Of a stretch of 64,000 nucleotides of DNA, positions 50,326-59,351 are shown in pieces (position 1 is the stretch's first letter; every line of letters begins with the position of its first letter). The stretch is from Allacma fusca (taxonomy: Eukaryota; Arthropoda; Collembola; Symphypleona; Sminthuridae): assembly GCA_947179485.1 (NCBI GenBank), contig OX359248.1, forward strand, positions 45,766,847 through 45,830,846, given 5' to 3'. A program made the translations under genes and the position numbers. A model generated the notes under the pieces. It saw only the letters and a program-made list of their open reading frames with translations. It had not been told where the DNA came from and did no database searches.

Positions 50326-52452
50326 GGTAGTACGTCTTACATTGTCTACTGCTATGTTATGGATCTGGAGTCCTTACGAGATTCCGAACATTTTCCTGGA
50401 ATCTCATTCTTTGATATTTTGCATTGTTATTGCATTACTAAATGAGAATCAAATAAACATTCCAAAAAATCCCCATAAGGCCCCATTATCAGTAGAAATT
50501 TTACGCTGTGGTCCGGGTACAGTGTGTTTTCATTATTGTGTTCATACATACGTAAAAACCTGCGTACAAACGCAGTACCTGTCGTAGTGTAAGCGTGTAT
50601 GTACATACTTACATTTTACCAACATGCAAAGGGCAGTGTACAATCACCAAATCTGGCAAGCTTCTGGGGATGTTTTCCTTTAAAAGATTTTGACCTGACT
50701 CAAAGAAATTCAACTGTTTACTAATTCGGATGTGTAAATATTATAGAGAATGCTTACGTCAACATTTATTTCAAGACACTGAATGACAAGGCTGTGAAAT
50801 ATATTTTTAATTTATATGAGGCAGACACTCGAAGCAAAGAGCACAGGGTTTGTAGTAATGACTGCATAACATTCTCGGCCTTTAACTAAATAAGGAGAAT
50901 TATTGTAAATTGTGAGATTCTCTTTAAAAGTACTAAAGGGGGAAGCTGCAAACGTAAATATTTTGTTTATTTCTATAATATTTTATTTATTTATTATGTA
51001 CAATCTAATCCAGGTCTCCCTCACTTTTAGTTAAGACATAAAATGAGCTCCCTTCTTTTTATTTCTTTTACCAGTTTTAGATAAATTCATTGGAATCAAA
51101 TGAAAGTTGTTAGTACTGGGATGTTGAACATATTGTTGGAATCTTTCGAAGGCTCAATGGAACATTCTGCAGAGTTCCATGAAAGCTCAACGAGTTACCA
51201 GGAATGGAACATTCAACAGAGTTCTATGAAAGGAAGGAAACTTCCATTCCCTATCCCTTACATGTAACTTTCATTCCATAATGTAAAGGCCCCTTGCAAG
51301 TGCATCATGCAGTCACATATGGGTATTAAAAAGTGGTTCATCCCATGCGTTGGATAATTCAGATTTCAATCCTCACTCTCTACACCAAACTAATTCTTTC
51401 CTATTTCAAATACGATTTTAGTTATGGGGTTTATGTGCAACCGCTCGCAGACATACACATGTACGTAAATAATATTAAACAGTTATTAACTAGAATAAAA
51501 ACTTGTTCTCAAGAATTGTAGCAAGTCCTTTATAAATTGTTTAGTTTAAATCCTTTAAAATCGTGATGTGGCTTGACTGATTTGACAGTAATGGCCTTCT
51601 GGATTGGTCTGAATTAATGATTTTTTTATCCGCAAACGAAATCTTACCAAAACATGAGACTTGTAAACATTGTAGCTAGCAATATTTGGTAACAATGATC
51701 ATCAAGCTCATGTACATACGGGTAGACGAACATGATAGTCTTTAACATTAAGGTTAACGTAGGGGTTTAACACTGACAATAATATATGGCTTCAACATTG
51801 ACCTTAACATGGGACTTTAATATTACCCGTACCTGACTTGGCCTTATTTTTGCAATTCCAGATTAAGGTTTGGGCATTCAATTTGATCTCCTAAGACATA
51901 AAAGTACGAGTTGGTTGAACGACGCTTTAGATTAACCTGAAATAATGTTATTGGTAGTCGACATTCATGGCAGGATAGTAAAACGGTTATGGAAAAAATA
52001 GTGAACATTTTAATTCACCAGGAAGTGAACTCAGAGGCAGCAAAGTATTTTTATTCAAAAAAATATTCAGTAGTGTTTCTATTGTGACAGAAATTCTGTT
52101 TTATATTCTCATTACAAGCAAGGTTAAAAATATGATTTGGTTAATGAACGTGTGTGCAAGTATAAAGTTTGCAGTCAACGGTAATAGTCACTTCCATTAA
52201 ATTAAAGATAAAAACGAGGAAATAATTTTTTATGACTTACTCAAATACACGGGCGAAATGCTACCTAGAATTTAAGAATGCCAAACAAGACATCCAGCAT
52301 AATCATACAAAATTCGATAATGGTATCAAAATATATTGTTTTAAAGTTCAAGGTATCAGCCGATTATAATATACATATATGGCTTACTATATGTACGTAA
52401 CGTGTACACATTATCCTAGTGTTTCTTAATTGCATTTGTGACAATCAGTTAG
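50326..52452. other. Non-coding spacer
   Basis: No supported gene or element in about 2.1 kb; only short chance frames. Confidence 0.5.
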
Positions 52453-52460
52453 CTGTTAAT

Positions 52461-52989
52461 CAGGGTTGGTTTGGTTTAAACCAAATGATTTAAACCATGG
52501 TTTAAACCACGGTTTAAACCAAACGGTTTTTTTTATAAAAACCAATGGTTTAAACCAAACACCTAAAAGTTTAATATTTTCAATCCAAAATGCTTATATT
52601 TCGTCGTGCGCAAAACTTGTGCAGTTACTGTGATATTGTGTAGTTAAACTTTAGTGAAGTAAATAATACTATTAGCTTTTAGTCTTGTACATTTGGAAAT
52701 TCGGTATCGTTTGTACAATGAAAAATGCCAAACTTGTGTTTATGCTGCACAGTTATCGTTAAAATTATATCTAAATTATTAAATATTTAATGCTTTGTGA
52801 TACTTACTGAGTTTGGGAAATAAGTAAAGTTGTTCAAATTCACATGTTTTTGCATATTAACGAATGTTTTGGATTGAAAATTTGTTTAAACCAAAAAAAC
52901 CTGGTTTAAACCAAAAAAACCCGGTTTAAACCAAAAAAACCTGGTTGTTTGGTTTTTTTGAAAAAAACCAAAAAAAAACCCCAACCCTG
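52461..52989. mobile_element. Non-autonomous hAT-type element (GGTTTAAACC family)
   Basis: Ends CAGGGTTGG and CCAACCCTG are flanked by the 8-bp duplication CTGTTAAT (52453-52460 and 52990-52997). Both arms consist of palindromic TTGGTTTAAACCA words (52470-52560 and 52880-52980). The termini match those of the element at 29548, but the internal motif is different. Non-coding centre. Confidence 0.88.
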
Positions 52990-53096
52990 CTGTTAATTAC
53001 TTTTGTTTTAAAAAACTGCAATAATTACCATAAAAATTGAACCACAAACAATTCGCACAAAATTATAACGATATACATAAATACTGTACAAGGTAC

Positions 53097-53619
53097 TGTT
53101 AAGTAACAATTGATCATGGGGGGAAATATAGCTCAGGAAAGAGGAAATGAAATAAAAAGAAATAAAATAGGAAGAATAGAGAGTTAAAAATAGTGAATGG
53201 GGGAATGTGCAGCAGGCTGAGCACACGATGCTGTGTGAGAGAGATGAGACGACGGTCGTGGGAAATAAGTGCGTATGTTGTATAACCTCTTACTCACGCA
53301 GTATAGTTTTATTGTATATTGTACATACAAAGGATACACAGTTCGACTGTTCTTACACGCGTCTTCTTGGTCTTTCTTGGTCTGTGGCTCGGGATTCTCT
53401 CGTCTTTTGAGACTGGAGAGGCTGGGGTTTATATAAGGAGGTGAGCACTTATGTGCCAACCTCCTGGAATATTTCCTACATTATTCTGACCAATAGAAAT
53501 GTACTAAACAAAGGTACCTAATGCATTTTACAGAGGTTGCATGACATATATGTACATCAATGTTGCAGTATGAAATATTTTAGCTTATAATCATTCCTAA
53601 AGCCAATAAGGGCTTAACA
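53097..53619 (-). repeat. 3' LTR of the gypsy element
   Basis: Same length as, and by eye the same sequence as, 62170-62692. Its AATAAA (complement of 53308-53313) would end the genomic transcript. The bases just upstream of it are not a clean polypurine tract. Confidence 0.95.
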
Positions 53620-54828
53620 TTCATTGGATTGAATGAAACGATGACCCCATCGTTGGAAAAAAAAAATATTTTTGTGATGGTTTCCGAACTGTGCCGAATG
53701 AGCTGGATGTGGAGCGGTTTTTTCTTTCTTGTGTAGTCTTGAACTGGTAGCCATATTTGCTAAAGTTGTTATCATACGGAATACTTGTAAACTTGTAAAA
53801 ATTCAATAGAAAATACATTTTTAAACCGATTTTGGTGCCGTAAACTGCACTAGGGAGGGGAAAATTATGACCCCATAATTTGTGGAGAGGAAAATACAAG
53901 AAAGTGATTATACAGGGTGAGTAAAAAACATTTTTGTGTGTGTATAAGAAGTTTAGCATAAAATATGAGTGTGAGTGAGGGCGGAAAGGGTATTATAAAG
54001 AAATTTTGTGTGTATTTCAGAGCTTCGAATGGGAAGGGTTCGATACAATATTGGAGTGATCAATTCTATAAGTATCGGGGAAAATAGCAGGCCTTGAAGG
54101 AAAAATAGAGTAAGTGTTAACAGAGTAAATAAAGTTGTGTATTACAAGAGTGGCATAAATGAGTATATTATGTGTAAAAATTAAAAGCAATAAGGAATAA
54201 TTATATTAAACATAGATTCATGAAATTTGAAGGCGCCGTTGTGGATCCAAGAGTTTTATAGCTGCTGATTCAGGGAGAAGGAGACGGGGAGATTTCTTCA
54301 GCTGGAGTTTTCAGAGGATAATTCTGCAGAATGTAAATTGTTTTCTAGAACTCAAAAATATTCATGAATTAGTGTAAGCTTGTGACAATCAAATGTTAAT
54401 CCTGTATTTTTATTTTCTACAGGGTGACAACAATTTTGTGATTCTGAATTCATCGCTCATGGATAAAGTGCAAAAGTGAATGTGATAGTAGTTGTTAGGA
54501 TAGGGCAAAGGGTCTGGGGGCCGGTACCCTTACGGTCCTTAGATCCAGGTTATTTTTTGAGGATGTCAGTTATTGTATAACGTAATTTGCTAACATCGTG
54601 AACATAAGGGCACTTGGTGGTCGGAGCAATCCAGTGGGCGTTCAAGGCACCTGAGAGGGTCGGGAACCCCTGCCATAGAATGGTGACCTTTGTTCAATGG
54701 TGTTTTTTGTGAGTTGCATTATACATGGGGCAGAAAGAAATGACCAAGGCTGAAATTTTCTTGAGTTTCAGAATTTTTCTTTTGAATTCTTGTTATCATT
54801 TTCTTGAGTATAGTAATGTTGAACAAAA
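53620..54828 (-). other. Long 3' non-coding region of the gypsy element
   Basis: 1.2 kb between the pol stop and the 3' LTR. The longest frame is 112 codons on the minus strand (53959-53621) without signal peptide, cleavage site or membrane anchor, so it is not an envelope gene. Confidence 0.6.
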
Positions 54829-57800
54829 TTATGAACAGCGAACAAGCATGGAATGGAATAAATTTTCCACTGCTTGTATATTATGTCTTGTGGACCTTCG
54901 GAATTCGTTATCTTGACGAGTGTAAAAATCCGAGGGGATTATTTTTTGTGAATCCTCTTCTAAAATTTGTTGTTGAGTCCTACGGACTCGTTTTGGATGG
55001 AGGGTAATTGATTCTGATTGTTGTAAATTAGCACTCAATGGTTCATTATGATTTGATAGTGCCGTAGATTGATCAATTATTGTAGGTAGGTCAGGTGTCG
55101 ACTCTTTAGAAGGGTTGGATTCCAATGGGGGAAGGTTACCTCTTGGGGGAGGGGGGCCTTCCATAGGGGGAGGGGTTTGGGTGGGGCCCTCGGGATCGTG
55201 AGGTCCTAGAGGGGTCACGCCCGATTTTTCTTTCTCTAAACACTTAGAAATATTTTCAGGGTCAGGTGAGGTCACAGTGCCTGTAGAGTCAATATTGTCT
55301 TGTGATAAATTTTGTAAATGTGTGGACGGCTCTGGATTCGGAGCTTGATGAGCTGTATCCAATAAAGTTGGCTGTTGTAGCCAGTTCGGTCTTGCAAAAT
55401 ATTTCTTGAGTCTGGATACGTGGACAGTCAATGTTTTCATGGTTGTTCCAGTGGAACCTCGGATTGTATAATTTACTTCGGACGGAATGTCAACTACGCT
55501 GAATGGGCCTCTCCAACGAGGGAGAAGTTTGGAGCTAATGCCGGGTTTGATGGCAGTGTGCTCCAAGAGCACGTTGTCTCCTATTTCATATGTAACCGTG
55601 CGTTTACTTTTGTTAACTCGGGCAGCATATTTTTCTCGAATACATGTGAGAATATCATGTGTTGTTTTCCATAGTGTGTCCATATTTTGAATATTTTGGT
55701 GTTCAGGGGAAAACGTGGGGAAGGCATTTCGAAGAGGAGTCCGAGCATTGAATCCGTGGAGAAGGAAGAACGGGGTGTATCCATGAGAGGCGTGGTGGGT
55801 ATTATTTAAATGAAAGGTCAAAGCGGGGAGTGCTAAGGGCCAGTCAGTTTTAGCTTCAGCAGTGTACATTGCTATGGCATCACCGAGCGTCTGGTGGATC
55901 CTTTCCACGAGCCCCTGGCTCTGAGGGTGGAATGCTGTAGAGTATTGCATGTTAAAGTTGAATATTTTGGATAATTCCGAGAGAACTGAGTTATTAAATT
56001 CTGTGCCTTGATCTGTTTGGATAATTTCAGGCAGGGAGTATAAACAGGCTAGTTTATTTAAGATAAAATTCGCAATTGTTTTAGCATCAGCTATGGGGAC
56101 GACGTCAGTGACTAAAAATTTAGTCAAGTAGCAGATAGCTGTAATGATGTACCTCGGGCGGCCGGCTTGATTTGTGATGGGACCCTGAATGTCCATTTGA
56201 ACACGTTCAAATGGGCGGAGGGGGATGGGTATATACTGGAATTCTCCAGGTTGTTTTTGTCCTCGGGGAGTTTTGCGCTCCTGGCAGATGGGGCAGGATT
56301 GAATAAATGCATGGACATCTTTGGACATGGTCCTCCAGTACAAACTAGTTTGTAGCTTCCGTAAAGTTTTTGTGTGGCCCATATGGCACACAGAATTGTG
56401 ATGTTTTTGAATTACGTCAGGGACCATTTGCTTGGGAATTACAATGAGGGAGGCTTCACCTTGTTTGGAATTATATTTATATAAAATACCATTAATTAGT
56501 GTATACTTTGATTTCAATTTCCAGGTTGTAGGTAGTTTAGTAATGATTTTTGCTATGGTTGGATCATTCATCTGTTCTTCTTTGAGGGTAGAAATGCTAA
56601 TGGCATTAATGGACAAGCAGGCATCATTGTCAGTCTCGGAATGGTCAGGGTCCCCAAATGGGTTACGACTGAGGCAATCAGCTACGCGATGTGTAGTGCC
56701 TTTGACATACTGGATAGTGATGTCATAGGGCATCAGTAACAACTGGAGACGTTGGAGTTTCGGGTCCAAGTCGTCCTTGGTTTTCATAATATAACAGAGG
56801 CTGTGGTGATCCGTTTTTACTGTGAATGGAATTCCTAAGAGGTATTCTTTTAACTTCATTGTGGCCCATGTAATGGCCAGTAATTCCAACAAACGGATGT
56901 TATATTTTGACTCATATTTGTTGAGTCGACGACTCAGGAAATAAACTGGATGTTCGTGGCCGTCAGGTTGAAGCTGGGTGAGGTAAGCTCCGATACCAAG
57001 TTGAGAGGCATCTGTATATAAATAGGTGGGCTTGTTTGGGTCGTAATGGGCGAGGACGGGGTGACAGAGTAATAGATTTTTTAAGGCTTCGAATGCCTGT
57101 TGACATTCTTGTGTCCATTCAAAGGACGTATTTTGTCTGGTTAGCTCCCGTAGTGGAGAGGCTATTTGGGCAAAATGTGGAATGAAGCGTCTAAAAAAGT
57201 TGGCCATGCCTAAAAATGACTGGACTGATTTGACGTCATGCGGAGGGGGCATGTGTCTGATTCCATTGAGATTTTCGTTATAGGGTTGGATGCCGTAAGA
57301 GGTGATAGTAAATCCAAGGAGGTTAATTTTTTCAAATCCGAACCTACACTTGGTGGGTTCGAATTTCAAGTTGTGCTCATTGAAGCGGTCAAAGATTTGT
57401 CTGAGTTTGCTGATATGGTCATCAATCGTCTTGCTGGCCACGACAATGTCGTCTACGTACGCCATTGCAGTGGAGTATTTTAAATCTGATAAAATGACAT
57501 CTATAAGGCGGCAAAAATGGGATGGGGAGTTTTTCGTGCCGAAGGGCATCATGAGGTATTGAAATTGGCCATCCTTTGTGATAAAACTGAGCTTTTCACG
57601 GGAATTTTTGTCAACAGTGATTTGGTGGAAACCCTGGGCAAGGTCTAAAGTGCTAAAGTACTTCTGGTTTTGAAGTCTCCGCAAGATGTCATCGATGTTT
57701 GGTAGGGGCCAGTGCATGGCCTTTGTTAATTTATTCAAAGATCTAAAGTCAATGACCATTCTGGGTTTTCGTAGTCCTTCGTCGTTAGGTTTTTTGAGGA

Positions 57801-59289
57801 TAATAATTACAGGGCTGGTAAAGGGAGACGTTGAGGGCTCTATAATTTGGTTTGCGAGTAATTTTTGTACTTCCGCAGTAATAATCTGGTCCTGGTAAGC
57901 TGACGTCTTATATGCTTTGTGAGTTACTATTTTGTGTTGTTCTAGTTCCACTGTAAATGGTATTGTGTCGCATTTGCCTAACTCGTTAGGGTTAAAAGCG
58001 AAGGAGGTACGGTATTCTTTGAGTAAATTCTTGATTTTGGTCGTATCATCTGCGTTGAGCTCGGGGTTAATTTTAAATGAGGCAACTTCGTTGTCAAGTT
58101 GGGAGTTATCAATGGCGTTGATTGGGATGGGAGTCATAGAGTTGTCATAATAGTCTAAAGGAGTTATGTGACCTAAGCCGAGGCCGTCTGGTAGAGTAAC
58201 GGGAATATTGGTGGGATTAGTGACAAGAAAAAATTTAGAAGTGGGAGACAGGATGGAGTGTGGAGCGAGAACATGATAATCATTGTAAAGAGAAGGATGA
58301 GGTTTAAAATACATTGGAATATTTTCCTCGCAGGGATGAAAAGTCGGAATTGCAACATGAGACCTAGGGCCAATAACTTGAGTGCCTAGTACTCGTAGCA
58401 CATGATTAGGTTTGGTGTGTGATACACACAAAATGGGAAGAGTTTTAAAGGTGGTGGATTTGGGAGGTATAGTAGACAGGAATGATGTAGAAGTGGGTAT
58501 AGTTTTGATAGTAGCTCTGCGAGAAGTGGAAATTCTACGACGGTTTGGGTTGGATGACCTATGGTAGTATCCCTTCTCAGACTCGTCTGAGGTAGTATCT
58601 GCTGTAGTTTGCTGTGGTCTTCGGAAATATTTATTTCCATGTAAAGTTTTATTCTTGCTTGTGGAAAGGGTTTGAGATGAGCTCTCTGTAGAAGTGGAAC
58701 GGGTTTGTGTGGAGGCAGATGTTCGAGAAGGTGTGTAAGTTTCCTTGGAAGGAGTCAGAGGAGGATCAACGGACTGAACTTCCTGTTCTTTGTCTAAGGG
58801 TTGGTGAAGCGTAGCATTCGCTGCTGTCGAGATTAGGTTCAAGGATTTTTTGGAAACAGATTCTTTTGTTAAAGTAGACTCGGGAGGTGAAATTGGAAGG
58901 TTACTTTTGTTTTGCAAGGCTTGTTCATGTTGAAGAAGAGTGTGAATAAGGGGAACGTGTCCCGTGAATTTATTCCAGAGTGTATTTGTTGTGGTGTTTA
59001 TGATGAATCCACTTTTCGAGTACAGAAAGTCTGTACCTAAAATACAGTTGAGAGAAGTTGATGGGGCTACAATGAAGGGATGGTTGAATGTACAGTTACC
59101 TATCTGGAATTTGACGAGAGTTAAGCCGTTGTTCTGCATGGGATTTCCACTAGCGTCTACAAGCCTTATTGTACTCGGCATTATTCGGGATCCATGTGGT
59201 ACATAGGAAGGATGAATAAGTGATGCTGCAGCTCCTGTGTCGATGAGACACGGGAGTTTGTGGCCATGGATGGTAATGATGATTTTCAA
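54829..59289 (-). CDS. pol: Gypsy Pol polyprotein (protease, RT, RNase H, integrase)
   Basis: An open frame of about 1486 codons counted from 59289; it stays open upstream towards gag, with no ATG needed. Domains in order: aspartic protease with LIDTGAAASLI (catalytic Asp 17) and ILGTDFL; reverse transcriptase with FSTLDLAQGFHQI and the YVDD box at 611-614; RNase H with YTDASQ (Asp 760); integrase with a HHCC zinc finger (HNSVCHMGH...CPIC) and a catalytic triad Asp1033, Asp1093, Glu1129 (D-x59-D-x35-E). A Pro/Ser-rich C-terminal tail of about 200 residues follows the integrase. No stop or missing catalytic residue is seen, so the element may be active. The 1.2 kb between pol and the 3' LTR (53620-54828) encodes no recognisable envelope. 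Confidence 0.95.
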   Translation of the reverse strand: MKIIITIHGHKLPCLIDTGAAASLIHPSYVPHGSRIMPSTIRLVDASGNPMQNNGLTLVKFQIGNCTFNHPFIVAPSTSLNCILGTDFLYSKSGFIINTTTNTLWNKFTGHVPLIHTLLQHEQALQNKSNLPISPPESTLTKESVSKKSLNLISTAANATLHQPLDKEQEVQSVDPPLTPSKETYTPSRTSASTQTRSTSTESSSQTLSTSKNKTLHGNKYFRRPQQTTADTTSDESEKGYYHRSSNPNRRRISTSRRATIKTIPTSTSFLSTIPPKSTTFKTLPILCVSHTKPNHVLRVLGTQVIGPRSHVAIPTFHPCEENIPMYFKPHPSLYNDYHVLAPHSILSPTSKFFLVTNPTNIPVTLPDGLGLGHITPLDYYDNSMTPIPINAIDNSQLDNEVASFKINPELNADDTTKIKNLLKEYRTSFAFNPNELGKCDTIPFTVELEQHKIVTHKAYKTSAYQDQIITAEVQKLLANQIIEPSTSPFTSPVIIILKKPNDEGLRKPRMVIDFRSLNKLTKAMHWPLPNIDDILRRLQNQKYFSTLDLAQGFHQITVDKNSREKLSFITKDGQFQYLMMPFGTKNSPSHFCRLIDVILSDLKYSTAMAYVDDIVVASKTIDDHISKLRQIFDRFNEHNLKFEPTKCRFGFEKINLLGFTITSYGIQPYNENLNGIRHMPPPHDVKSVQSFLGMANFFRRFIPHFAQIASPLRELTRQNTSFEWTQECQQAFEALKNLLLCHPVLAHYDPNKPTYLYTDASQLGIGAYLTQLQPDGHEHPVYFLSRRLNKYESKYNIRLLELLAITWATMKLKEYLLGIPFTVKTDHHSLCYIMKTKDDLDPKLQRLQLLLMPYDITIQYVKGTTHRVADCLSRNPFGDPDHSETDNDACLSINAISISTLKEEQMNDPTIAKIITKLPTTWKLKSKYTLINGILYKYNSKQGEASLIVIPKQMVPDVIQKHHNSVCHMGHTKTLRKLQTSLYWRTMSKDVHAFIQSCPICQERKTPRGQKQPGEFQYIPIPLRPFERVQMDIQGPITNQAGRPRYIITAICYLTKFLVTDVVPIADAKTIANFILNKLACLYSLPEIIQTDQGTEFNNSVLSELSKIFNFNMQYSTAFHPQSQGLVERIHQTLGDAIAMYTAEAKTDWPLALPALTFHLNNTHHASHGYTPFFLLHGFNARTPLRNAFPTFSPEHQNIQNMDTLWKTTHDILTCIREKYAARVNKSKRTVTYEIGDNVLLEHTAIKPGISSKLLPRWRGPFSVVDIPSEVNYTIRGSTGTTMKTLTVHVSRLKKYFARPNWLQQPTLLDTAHQAPNPEPSTHLQNLSQDNIDSTGTVTSPDPENISKCLEKEKSGVTPLGPHDPEGPTQTPPPMEGPPPPRGNLPPLESNPSKESTPDLPTIIDQSTALSNHNEPLSANLQQSESITLHPKRVRRTQQQILEEDSQKIIPSDFYTRQDNEFRRSTRHNIQAVENLFHSMLVRCS

Positions 59290-59351
59290 GGAGCATGATA
59301 AGGAATGAATTGATGTTGAAGTTGCCGACAGTGTAGAGATGGTGGGAATTA

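Noticed and set aside
53184-53459. 91-codon minus-strand frame, repeated at 62257-62532
   Set aside because: It lies inside both LTRs, spans the TATA region and has no domain; a chance frame duplicated with the LTR.
53621-53959. 112-codon minus-strand frame as an envelope gene
   Set aside because: It has no signal peptide, no cleavage motif and no membrane anchor, and is far too short.
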